This document shows positions 34,639-45,612 of a DNA stretch of 64,000 bases, piece after piece. Source of the stretch: Stenotrophomonas maltophilia (GTDB lineage Bacteria; Pseudomonadota; Gammaproteobacteria; Xanthomonadales; Xanthomonadaceae); assembly GCF_013464485.1 (NCBI RefSeq), contig NZ_RAUX01000010.1, positions 60,795 to 124,794 on the forward strand. The letters run 5' to 3'. Position numbers and translations under genes: made by a program. Within the stretch, counting starts at the first letter, position 1, and every line of letters begins with the position of its first letter. The notes beneath the pieces were generated by a model. The model saw only the letters and a list, made by a program, of their open reading frames with translations. It was not told the origin of the DNA and did no database searches.

Positions 34639-35088
34639 TCAACCGGCGGTCGTCGGTGCAGGGGCCGCACGCCCCCAGCGAAGCCAGGCCAGATGTCCCG
34701 CCATCACCAGCAGCGGCGGGCCGAAGCCAAGGAAGCCCAAGGTCGAGATCTCCCCTTGCTTGAAGGTGAAATACAGCGTGGCAGCAACCACGCCCAGCGC
34801 AGCCAGGCCGCCCAGTGCCAGCCCCACCCACACGGCGATCGGGGATTGGCGCAGGCCTGCAAGACCGCGCCACAGGAACACGCCACTCAGCCACAACCAG
34901 GCCAGCAGGCCGATGATCCCGGCCAACGACCACAGCAGCAACAGCGTGTGCTCGTCGCCAGTCAGATACTTGCCGTCCAGCACGACCATCAGTCCCAGCA
35001 CGGCCCCCGTGCCTCCAGCCGCTGCGGTGGGCAGCCCGACCAGCAGGCCGGCAATCGCCATCCAGCGCTTGTGCACATGCTCATCCAT
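34639..35088 (-). CDS. Small four-helix membrane protein, paralogue A (unknown)
   Basis: The 149-residue protein has four predicted membrane helices (about 11-35, 47-70, 83-105, 115-135) and a short Pro/Ala/Thr-rich tail. I do not recognise a named family. The second helix region, WSLAGIIGLLAWLWLSGVFL followed by GLAGLR, is nearly repeated in the next gene upstream, so the two are tandem duplicates. Both start MDE. It could be a DUF-type inner-membrane protein; no catalytic residues are visible. Confidence 0.78.
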   Translation of the reverse strand: MDEHVHKRWMAIAGLLVGLPTAAAGGTGAVLGLMVVLDGKYLTGDEHTLLLLWSLAGIIGLLAWLWLSGVFLWRGLAGLRQSPIAVWVGLALGGLAALGVVAATLYFTFKQGEISTLGFLGFGPPLLVMAGHLAWLRWGRAAPAPTTAG

Positions 35089-35115
35089 GCGTTCGATCTC
35101 CTTGCGTAGGCCGCC

Positions 35116-35535
35116 TCAGGCGCGGCGTTTGAGCCACACCAGCATCGCGGCCGGCACCAGCATCGATGGGCCGAGCAGCAACAGGGTGATGCCTTCGGCG
35201 TGAACGGTGACGCTCAACCACAGCGCCAGCCCCAGTGGAGGCAGGGCAGCGAGGCCACCCGCCAACAGCATCCACCACCAGACCGGGCGCACGCGCAGCC
35301 CGGCACGCCCCTGCATCAGAAAGCCCACGCTCAGCCACAACCAGGCCAGGCAGCCGGCAATGCCGGCCAGGCCCCACACCGGCATCACGGTCACCGAGGC
35401 AAGCGTGCCATGACCGAACTGGCCCACCCCCATCAGCACCAGCAACGTCGCTGCCGCACCGCCCATCACCAGACTGGGCAGGCCGAACAAGGCCGCCAGC
35501 GCGGCATACAGATATCTGAAACGGCGCTCATCCAT
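35116..35535 (-). CDS. Small four-helix membrane protein, paralogue B (unknown)
   Basis: ATG 35535 gives MDERRFRYLYAALAALFGLP and 139 residues with four predicted helices. The stretch WGLAGIAGCLAWLWLSVGFL plus GRAGLR aligns with paralogue A, 27 bases downstream. The frame is open upstream of this ATG, but only across a palindromic repeat. The function is unknown. Confidence 0.78.
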   Translation of the reverse strand: MDERRFRYLYAALAALFGLPSLVMGGAAATLLVLMGVGQFGHGTLASVTVMPVWGLAGIAGCLAWLWLSVGFLMQGRAGLRVRPVWWWMLLAGGLAALPPLGLALWLSVTVHAEGITLLLLGPSMLVPAAMLVWLKRRA

Positions 35536-35554
35536 GCGCAGGAACTCCGGTTCC

Positions 35555-35593
35555 GGGGTCAGAGCCCTTCCCGCAGGGAAGGGATCCGACCCC
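35555..35593. repeat. GGGGTCAGAGCCC-type palindromic repeat, copy 1
   Basis: GGGGTCAGAGCCCTTCCC, a short loop, and GGGAAGGGATCCGACCCC, between paralogue B and glyA. It differs in sequence from the GTAG-headed SMAG units. Confidence 0.85.
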
Positions 35594-35602
35594 ATCGCCC
35601 GA

Positions 35603-36856
35603 TCAGCCGTAGACCGGGTACTTGCGGCACTGCGCGCTGACCGCGTCGCGCACGCGGGCGATCACGGCGTCATCGCTCGGCGCGTCGAGGACGTCGGCGA
35701 TCCAGTTGGCCAGGTCCACGCAGTCCTGTTCGACGTAGCCACGGGTGGTCACCGCCGGGGTGCCCAGGCGCAGGCCCGAGGTCACGAACGGCGAACGCGG
35801 GTCGTTCGGCACCGAGTTCTTGTTGACGGTGATGTGGGCCTTGCCCAGCGCGGCTTCAGCGTCCTTGCCGGACACGTCCTTGCCGATCATGTCGACCAGC
35901 ATCAGGTGATTCTGGGTGCCGCCGGAGACGATCTTGTAGCCGCGCGCGATCAGCGTGTTGGCCATCGCCTGGGCGTTCTTCACCACCTGCTGCTGGTAGG
36001 CCTTGAAGCCCGGCTCCAGTGCTTCCTTGAAGGCCACGGCCTTGCCGGCGATGACGTGCATCAGCGGACCGCCCTGGATGCCCGGGAACACGATCGACTG
36101 CAGCTTCTTGACCAGGTCTTCGTCGGCGCCCTTGGCGACGATGATGCCGCCGCGCGGGCCGCGCAGGGTCTTGTGGGTGGTGGAGGTGACCACGTGGGCG
36201 TGCTCCAGCGGGCTCGGGTAGACGCCTGCAGCCACCAGACCGGCAACGTGGGCCATGTCGACGAACAGGTAGGCACCGACCTTGTCGGCGATGGCGCGGA
36301 AGCGCGCCCAGTCGATCACCTGCGAGTACGCCGAGAAGCCAGCCACGACCATCTTCGGCTTGTGCTCCAGGGCCAGGCGCTCGACTTCGTCGTAATCGAT
36401 CAGGCCCTGGTCGTTCACACCGTACTGCACGGCGTTGAACAGCTTGCCCGAGGCGTTGACCTTGGCACCGTGGGTGAGGTGGCCGCCGTGGGCCAGGCTC
36501 ATGCCGAGGATGGTGTCACCCGGCTGCAGCAGGGCGAAGTACACGGCCTGGTTGGCCTGCGAACCGCTGTGCGGCTGCACGTTGGCGTAGTCGGCGCCGA
36601 ACAGCTGCTTCAGGCGATCGATCGCCAGCTGCTCGGCGATGTCCACGTATTCGCAGCCACCGTAGTAGCGCTTGCCCGGGTAGCCTTCGGCGTACTTGTT
36701 GGTCAGCTGGCTGCCCTGGGCTTCCATCACCGCCGGGCTGGTGTAGTTCTCGCTGGCGATCAGCTCGACGTGGTCTTCCTGGCGCTGGGTCTCAGCGGCG
36801 ATGGCCTTGGCCAGTTCGGGATCGTAGGATTCGATGCGGACGTCACGCGGGAACAT
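35603..36856 (-). CDS. glyA: GlyA, serine hydroxymethyltransferase
   Basis: PLP enzyme that interconverts serine and glycine and feeds one-carbon units to folate. The 417-residue protein has the family start YDPELAKAI, the motif [17 protein letters not shown], and the PLP-lysine motif [32 protein letters not shown] and the C-terminal GTPAVTTRG are also present. Length matches the bacterial norm. It is a single gene with a 30-base leader before the ATG and hairpin-rich DNA upstream. Confidence 0.98.
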   Translation of the reverse strand: MFPRDVRIESYDPELAKAIAAETQRQEDHVELIASENYTSPAVMEAQGSQLTNKYAEGYPGKRYYGGCEYVDIAEQLAIDRLKQLFGADYANVQPHSGSQANQAVYFALLQPGDTILGMSLAHGGHLTHGAKVNASGKLFNAVQYGVNDQGLIDYDEVERLALEHKPKMVVAGFSAYSQVIDWARFRAIADKVGAYLFVDMAHVAGLVAAGVYPSPLEHAHVVTSTTHKTLRGPRGGIIVAKGADEDLVKKLQSIVFPGIQGGPLMHVIAGKAVAFKEALEPGFKAYQQQVVKNAQAMANTLIARGYKIVSGGTQNHLMLVDMIGKDVSGKDAEAALGKAHITVNKNSVPNDPRSPFVTSGLRLGTPAVTTRGYVEQDCVDLANWIADVLDAPSDDAVIARVRDAVSAQCRKYPVYG

Positions 36857-36942
36857 CGGGTACTCCAGCAGGCAGGGAAAAGGGGTACGACTCAGCCCCC
36901 GATTGTAGCCCCGCGCCGCGCCGCTGGGGCCGAAACGGACGG

Positions 36943-36973
36943 GGCCGGCATTCCCGAAGGAATCCGGCCCCGT
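36943..36973 (-). terminator. Hairpin upstream of glyA, downstream of the RcnB-like gene
   Basis: CGGGGCCGGATTCC pairs with GGAATGCCGGCCCCG (one bulged base) around a TTCG tetraloop. It probably ends the RcnB-like transcript; the T tract is poor. Confidence 0.5.
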
Positions 36974-36994
36974 ATGGTTTCGAGAGGTGTTGTG

Positions 36995-37034
36995 GGGGTC
37001 AGAGCCCTTTCCTGCAGAAAGGGATCCGGCCCCG
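36995..37034. repeat. GGGGTCAGAGCCC-type palindromic repeat, copy 2
   Basis: GGGGTCAGAGCCCTTTCC ... GGGATCCGGCCCC. Same family as 35555-35593 and 40863-40900. Confidence 0.85.
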
Positions 37035-37044
37035 AGCGCGATCC

Positions 37045-37518
37045 TCAGCGGTTGCTGAGTACGTACTGGGCGATCACGCCGGTGGCAATGGCCACCAGCA
37101 GCATGTTGCCGCGGTCGTCGCGGATCCAGTGGTGCCCGTACGGCGGACGGCGAAGGTGGTAGCGCGGATAGTCGTTCACCACGTAGATCGGGCCGCGGTA
37201 GTAATCGCGGTAGCGATGGCCCACCTTCCAGCCATAGCCTGGGCCGTAGGCCGGGCGGTAGACCACGCGCGGCGGTGCTGGGCGGTAGTAGCGGTCATGG
37301 TCGCGGTGCCAGTCGCGGCGATCGCGTTCCCAGTCGCGCCGGGCCTCGCGGCGGTCGCGCTCCCAGTCACGGCGGTCCTGGCGCCATTCGCGGCGGTCTT
37401 CGCGCCACTCGCGGCGATCATGCCCACGGCGGTGGTCGTCGTCGGCGAAGGCCGGGGCCACGGCGCCCAGCGCCAGCACAGAGGCCACGGCGCTGGCCAT
37501 TACTCGATTGATGCGCAT
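37045..37518 (-). CDS. RcnB-like periplasmic protein
   Basis: The 157-residue secreted protein has a signal peptide ending APAFADDDH. An extremely charged Arg/Asp/Trp repeat follows at about residues 30-72 ([18 protein letters not shown] and variants), with a period near seven, probably a single helix. The C-part has [20 protein letters not shown], then [20 protein letters not shown] and a hydrophobic end, the RcnB domain pattern. RcnB in E. coli helps nickel/cobalt homeostasis; no metal role is shown here. It is divergent from ettA. Confidence 0.82.
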   Translation of the reverse strand: MRINRVMASAVASVLALGAVAPAFADDDHRRGHDRREWREDRREWRQDRRDWERDRREARRDWERDRRDWHRDHDRYYRPAPPRVVYRPAYGPGYGWKVGHRYRDYYRGPIYVVNDYPRYHLRRPPYGHHWIRDDRGNMLLVAIATGVIAQYVLSNR

Positions 37519-37660
37519 GTCAGACCTCTGCCTGGGTGGGTGGTGAACCCATATTGCGCACCCGATCTGAACCGTTTCCGGCTGGAAACGCTTCCCGCGG
37601 CAGGACTGTGACGAGGTATTCAGGCGGCGGCCAGCCCGGGCGTCTCTGCCGGGAGCGGCC

Positions 37661-37682
37661 CGGAACCGGTTCCGGCTATAAT
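37661..37682 (+). promoter_or_regulatory. ettA promoter -10 with adjacent perfect palindrome
   Basis: TATAAT at 37677-37682 is preceded by the 14-base perfect palindrome CGGAACCGGTTCCG (37661-37674), which fills the spacer. A good -35 is not visible. Confidence 0.5.
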
Positions 37683-37771
37683 TGGGGGTATTCCATTTCA
37701 GTCTGTGCCCGCTGCCGCAACGGGATCTTCCCGTGACGGACCGGGCGCAGGGCCGCGCCTACGGAGACCGC

Positions 37772-39436
<1,665 letters not shown>

Positions 39437-39444
39437 GGCAACAG

Positions 39445-39477
39445 GAAAGGCCGCGCTCGCGCGGCCTTTCTCCTTTT
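39445..39477 (+). terminator. Rho-independent terminator of ettA
   Basis: AAAGGCCGCG and CGCGGCCTTT arms around a 4-base loop, then a T/C-rich tract ending TTTT. Confidence 0.85.
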
Positions 39478-39495
39478 GCAATGTGTACCGACCAT

Positions 39496-39522
39496 GCATG
39501 CCGGCCAGCGGCCGGCATCTAC
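39496..39522. repeat. SMAG-like palindrome
   Basis: GCATGCCGGCC-AGC-GGCCGGCATCTAC, ending 2 bases before the permease ATG. Confidence 0.78.
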
Positions 39523-39524
39523 CC

Positions 39525-40853
<1,329 letters not shown>

Positions 40854-40862
40854 CCGTTGAGT

Positions 40863-40900
40863 GGGGTCAGAGCCCATTGCTGCGCAATGGGATCCGACCC
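40863..40900. repeat. GGGGTCAGAGCCC-type palindromic repeat, copy 3
   Basis: GGGGTCAGAGCCCATTGC ... GCAATGGGATCCGACCC, between the convergent permease and bcsZ. Confidence 0.85.
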
Positions 40901-40913
40901 TGCCGCACTGCAG

Positions 40914-42047
40914 CTACCAGCGCGGCTGCAGGCGGCCGTCGGCGGCGAAACGCCAGCGTCCTTCAGCCCAGCCCAGGCCGAACAGGGCCAGCATCTGCGA
41001 GTAGTAGGCCGGGGCATCAGCACGCTGCTGTTCGGCGCTGGGCAGGCTGGCCCGCAGCGACTGCGCACGCTCCGCTTCGCCCTGTGCGATCAGATACGGC
41101 AGCAGTGCCGCGCGGAATCCGTAGTTGCCTTCGCCCTGCCCCTGGCCACTGCGGGTGTCGATCTTTTCCCACATCGGCGTACCACTGCGCAGGCGCTGCA
41201 GCGGCCCGGACAGGGCCGCGAGCTGCGCGCGGAACAACGGATCGCGCGGCGCGGTCATGCCTGCCCAGGTGTAGCAGCGGATGGCATCGTAGCTGCCGAC
41301 CGCACCGCGCACCGGATCGACGACGAAGCGATCGCCTTTCCACGCCGCCCAGTCCGGTGCGAACCCGTGCGGGCTGCTCTGCTGCAACAGCTGCACGCTG
41401 TTGCGCGCCAGTGCCTGCCACGGCCCGCCGCGATCCTCCACCGCAAAGCGGCGCAGCAGCGGCAGGGGCAGATAGCTGGGGTTGACCCGCGTGGCGTCCC
41501 CTTCGATGAATCCCTGGGGGCCCGGCAACAGCATCGGGCCGAGCCCGGGCAGATCCACGATCTCGCGTGCCCACACCTGCGCCAGCATGCCCTCGGCGAT
41601 GGCCTTCAGCGCGGGACGGCGCCACAGCCGCGCGCCTTCCAGCAGCGCATAGGCCAGCCAGAGATCGGAGTCCGAGGCCGGGTTGTCGTCCAGTACCCGC
41701 CACGCTCCGGCGTCATCGCGTCCCCACAGCCAGGCCGGCAGGCGCTTGCCCATGTCGCCACCGGCGAGGTTGTCCTGGGTCCAGCCCAGGATGCGATCGA
41801 ACAGCGCCTGGTCGTTGTCGACCAGGGCGAAGAACAAGGCATAGGACTGGCCTTCGGAGGTGCTGCGCTGATCGTCCTGGCTGCGATCGATCATGCGTCC
41901 GTCGCGGCTCAGGCTGCTGTCGAGCAGTACCTGCCACGCCGGCCAGCGCGGTGCAGGCGCGGCCTGCGCACTGCACCAGCCAAGCAGCGGCAGCGTGGCG
42001 GCCGCCTGCAGCAGGCGACGTCGCCGCAGGTCAGCGGAATTCGCCAT
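40914..42047 (-). CDS. bcsZ: BcsZ, periplasmic endo-1,4-beta-glucanase (GH8)
   Basis: Periplasmic cellulase that trims nascent cellulose. ATG 42047 gives a 377-residue protein with a signal peptide (LLQAAATLPLLGWCSAQAAP). GH8 features are RSTSEGQSYALFFALVDND with the catalytic Glu, LWAYALLEG-like WLAYALLEG, and SYDAIRCYTWAGM with the second catalytic Asp. It overlaps the end of bcsC by 17 bases and is last in the operon; in E. coli bcsZ lies before bcsC. Confidence 0.94.
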   Translation of the reverse strand: MANSADLRRRRLLQAAATLPLLGWCSAQAAPAPRWPAWQVLLDSSLSRDGRMIDRSQDDQRSTSEGQSYALFFALVDNDQALFDRILGWTQDNLAGGDMGKRLPAWLWGRDDAGAWRVLDDNPASDSDLWLAYALLEGARLWRRPALKAIAEGMLAQVWAREIVDLPGLGPMLLPGPQGFIEGDATRVNPSYLPLPLLRRFAVEDRGGPWQALARNSVQLLQQSSPHGFAPDWAAWKGDRFVVDPVRGAVGSYDAIRCYTWAGMTAPRDPLFRAQLAALSGPLQRLRSGTPMWEKIDTRSGQGQGEGNYGFRAALLPYLIAQGEAERAQSLRASLPSAEQQRADAPAYYSQMLALFGLGWAEGRWRFAADGRLQPRW

Positions 42048-45000
42048 ACGGCACCAGTGGCGATACGGGCAACGGCAGGTTTCCCTGCCACGGCTTGAAG
42101 GTGTAGCGCAGGTAGAGCTGGAACGAATTCGGCGAGAAATCGCGGCTGCGCTGCAGGGTGCCGGCGGCACCCAGCACGAAGTGGTCGCCCAGCCGGCGCT
42201 CGACCGCACCATACAGGCGGTAGCCGGTGCCGGTGCTGCTGCTGTCGCCGGTGTACAGGCCGGCCTCGTCCAGCCGCAGCGGGCCATACTGCGGCTCGAG
42301 CTGTGCAATCACGCGCTCGATCAACGCCTGGTCGGGGAAGCGGCTGATCGATGAGGTGCGCGCACTGGACACGCTGACCGAGCCATCCAGGCGCACCGAC
42401 CACACGTCGTTGCGCCAGGCGAAGCTGACCGGCAGGCTCAGCGAAGCATAGCGCTGCGGGCTGTAATAGCCGCCCTGGCCCAGCGAGTAGCCGCCCAGGT
42501 CTTTCTGGTAACGCCAGTACATCGCGGTGGTGCCCACATCCAGCCGCATGTCGGGGTGCTGGATCAGCTTGTGGTACCAGCCCACCATCGCGCGTGCGCG
42601 GGTGTTGTCGACCACGTTGCGGCCGGTCAGCCGATGCCAGCTCCAGTTCGACCACACGCCATTGCGGCCGCCCTGGTCGTAGCCGAGGCTGAAGGTCATG
42701 CCGTTGGCGGTGACGCCGCCCCAGCTGATGCCACTGCGCGGATCAACCGCACCGGCCTGCGACAACAGCGAATTGGTCATCGGCCGCCGCGACACCGTGG
42801 CCCCCCAGCCGAAGCGCCCGAGATCACCATTGAGGGTGACACCGCCAAGCCAGTTGCCGACCACGTAGTTGGATGGGGTGTGGCCGATATCGAAGTTCCA
42901 GCGGTCATCCAGGGTGCGCCAGCCCACGGCGAAGCCGGCGCCGGAGGTGCGCCGCTGATGCACGAAACGAGTGCAGCCCGGTGCGCGCAGGCGGCTGTTG
43001 TCGGCCTGCAGCAGATCCAGGTCGCAGCTGCCGAAATCCTCGTCGTAGGCGCCGTTCCCGTCGGTCTGGAAGCGGCCCGCATCGAAGCTCACCTGCTCGA
43101 TGCGCGCCCAGCCCAGGCCACCGGCGAACGGCGCGTCGAGATGCGCGATGCGGGTATCGCGCGACAGGCGCGAAATGCCCGGGGTTCCATCGCTGCGGCG
43201 GCCGGTGTCCCGCATCACCGTCAGGGTGGGATTCTCCTGCTGGTACAGGGTCTCCACGTCGCTGCGCAGGCTGCGTCGCAACCAGTCATCGCCGGCCGTC
43301 TCGCGGCTGGCCAGGGTCAGCGCGCGGTTGTCGCGCGGCGTGGCCTGGCTGGGGGCCAACAGGCCGTTGTCGGCCATCGCATGCGCATACATGTCCAGCG
43401 CCTGCTGTGGATCATCGCGGCGCACCAGCCGTGCCGCATCACGCCAGGACTGTGCGTCGGGCCCGGTCTTGCGCGCCAGCAGCGCGCGCAGGATCGCCAG
43501 CGCCTTCGTGTCCTCGCGCAGGTCGGTCCAGATGGTGGCGAGCTGACGCTGCTGGCCGATCTCGGCATCGTCCACTGCCGGCGGTGCATCGTGCATCTGG
43601 CGGCGTGCGCTGGCCAGATCGCCGGTGCCGATCCAGGCCTGTACCTGGCCCAGCTGCGCATCCACATTGTCCGGCTGTGCAGCAAGCACGCGCTGGTAGT
43701 AGTGCAGCGCCTGCGCATGATCGCCGCGCAGGCGCGCCCATTCGGCCAACAGCAGGTCGTTGTCGGTGCTGGGCGGTTGCTGCTGCAGCAGCGCGATGGC
43801 TTCGGCCTCCCTGCCCTGCGCACGCAGCTCCCACAGATGATCGACCAGCTGCTGCCGCTGCAGGCGCGCCGACAGCGCGCGGATGTCATCGTCCCACTGC
43901 ACCTGCGGCATCGCATCGAGCACCGCCAGCGCCTGCGGCAGCCGATCGGATCCCGACAGATAGAGCGCCTGCGCGTAGCGCGCTTCGGCACTGTCGTTGT
44001 GCGTGGCCATGTCGGCCACCACCGCGTCGGCCTCGTCCTGCCGACCGGCGGCGCGCAGCTCGTTGCCCAGCGCATAGGCCAGCCATGCATCGCCCGGCAG
44101 TTCGCCGCGCAGCTGCTGTCCCAGCGTGATCGCAGTGCCTGCATCGCCGGCAGCCAACGCCTGCTCGCGGCGCTCACGCAGTCGACTGATCTGCAGCTGG
44201 CGCAGGTCTTCGGCATACAACCTGCGCTGGGCAGCGGGCAATGCGTTGATGAAGGCTTCCAACCGCTGCGGGTCGGTGCGGCCGTACAGCTGCACCAGCT
44301 TGCGGATCACGTTGGCATCGTTGGGGGCCATCCGCCGGGCAACCTGCAACTGGCGTTCGGCCGCGGCATCATCACCACGGGCCACGGACACGTCGACCAG
44401 GCCCAGTGCAGCATTGACGTCGCGGGGCTGCTGGCGGCGCGCCTGCGCATACAGGCGCTCGGCCTCGTCCAGCCGGCCGGCCGCCAGCGCTGCGTCGGCC
44501 TGGTCCAGCTGCAGCCAGTAGCGGGTACTGGCGATCAGGTCACGCCACTTGTCGTTGCTGTCACCGGCCGGGGTGGCCTGCACCGCACGCTGGAAATACT
44601 TGATGGCCTGCTCGCGGCGGCCCTGGCGCATCAGCGCCATGCCCAGCCCCCCCAGCAGGTCGGGCTCGCGCGGATAACCGCGCAGGGCCTGCAGGAAGGC
44701 GCGCTCGGCCTCTTCATTGCGGCCGGCATCGAGCAACTGCTGGCCACGCAGGCCGGCGCGCCACGCCGGGTCGCTGACCCGCTTGTGCTGGTCGGTGTAG
44801 CGCTCGCGCACCAACGCGATGTCGGCGAACGTCGGGTTGCGGGTGATGAAGTCCTGCAGCCTGCGTACGCTGCGGTCATCAGCCGGCTGATCCTTCAGGT
44901 AGGCCCACTCGGCGTCCGCCGCCATGCCACGCGCTTCCGGATTGCGCCCCATGCGCTGCAGCGCGGCCAGCGCCTCGGCATCGCGGCCGGCCGCGAACAG

Positions 45001-45612
45001 CATCTGCGACATCGCCTGCAGCAACGGCACATTGCCCGGATAACTGCGGTCCAGTTCGCTCAGCGCACGGATCGCCTGTGCACGCCCATCCGCCTGGGCG
45101 CCGCGCAGGCGCCAGTACTCCAGGCCCAGCTGCAGGCCGGGCGGGTCATCGTTGAACAGGCGCCGGTAGATCGCCAGCGCTTCGGCGCTGCGACCACCGG
45201 CAGCGAACAGACGTGCCTGCTGCAGCTCCTGCTGCAGGTCACCGCGATAGGCCTGCCAGAGGCGTTCGCCGGCGGCCAGTTCACGGGTACCCGCGCCGAC
45301 CTCGCGCAGGCGCTTCAGGGTCGCCTCGGCATCCTGCAGCTTCTGCTGCGAGAGCTGCACTTCCAGGATCGCCACCAGCGTGCCGCGATCATCCGGCGCC
45401 AGCATGCGCAGCCGCGCCAGCGCGTCTTCGATCAGGCTCTGGCGACCGGTGGCCTCGCCGATGCGCACCTGCTGCAGCAACCACTGGCGCTGCTCGGCGA
45501 CGGTTCCGCCCGGTGTATCGGGCAAGGCCTGCGCCGCGCAGGGCCCGGCACCGGCCAGTCCCAACAGGACCAGGCCGGACGCAGTGACCAGCGGATGCCG
45601 CGTACGTGCCAT
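42031..45612 (-). CDS. bcsC: BcsC, cellulose export: TPR scaffold and outer-membrane barrel
   Basis: Periplasmic and outer-membrane exporter for cellulose. The start is ATG 45612, sharing one base with the bcsB stop (TGATG). The protein has 1193 residues, a signal peptide ending CAAQALP, and about 20 TPR units up to about 800. A C-terminal 16-strand-type barrel (about 850-1193) includes GVTANGMTFSLGYDQGG, LDVGTTAMYWRYQKDLGGYS and the final YTFKPWQGNLPLPVSPLVPYG region. Length is close to E. coli BcsC (1157). Confidence 0.95.
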   Translation of the reverse strand: MARTRHPLVTASGLVLLGLAGAGPCAAQALPDTPGGTVAEQRQWLLQQVRIGEATGRQSLIEDALARLRMLAPDDRGTLVAILEVQLSQQKLQDAEATLKRLREVGAGTRELAAGERLWQAYRGDLQQELQQARLFAAGGRSAEALAIYRRLFNDDPPGLQLGLEYWRLRGAQADGRAQAIRALSELDRSYPGNVPLLQAMSQMLFAAGRDAEALAALQRMGRNPEARGMAADAEWAYLKDQPADDRSVRRLQDFITRNPTFADIALVRERYTDQHKRVSDPAWRAGLRGQQLLDAGRNEEAERAFLQALRGYPREPDLLGGLGMALMRQGRREQAIKYFQRAVQATPAGDSNDKWRDLIASTRYWLQLDQADAALAAGRLDEAERLYAQARRQQPRDVNAALGLVDVSVARGDDAAAERQLQVARRMAPNDANVIRKLVQLYGRTDPQRLEAFINALPAAQRRLYAEDLRQLQISRLRERREQALAAGDAGTAITLGQQLRGELPGDAWLAYALGNELRAAGRQDEADAVVADMATHNDSAEARYAQALYLSGSDRLPQALAVLDAMPQVQWDDDIRALSARLQRQQLVDHLWELRAQGREAEAIALLQQQPPSTDNDLLLAEWARLRGDHAQALHYYQRVLAAQPDNVDAQLGQVQAWIGTGDLASARRQMHDAPPAVDDAEIGQQRQLATIWTDLREDTKALAILRALLARKTGPDAQSWRDAARLVRRDDPQQALDMYAHAMADNGLLAPSQATPRDNRALTLASRETAGDDWLRRSLRSDVETLYQQENPTLTVMRDTGRRSDGTPGISRLSRDTRIAHLDAPFAGGLGWARIEQVSFDAGRFQTDGNGAYDEDFGSCDLDLLQADNSRLRAPGCTRFVHQRRTSGAGFAVGWRTLDDRWNFDIGHTPSNYVVGNWLGGVTLNGDLGRFGWGATVSRRPMTNSLLSQAGAVDPRSGISWGGVTANGMTFSLGYDQGGRNGVWSNWSWHRLTGRNVVDNTRARAMVGWYHKLIQHPDMRLDVGTTAMYWRYQKDLGGYSLGQGGYYSPQRYASLSLPVSFAWRNDVWSVRLDGSVSVSSARTSSISRFPDQALIERVIAQLEPQYGPLRLDEAGLYTGDSSSTGTGYRLYGAVERRLGDHFVLGAAGTLQRSRDFSPNSFQLYLRYTFKPWQGNLPLPVSPLVPYGEFR

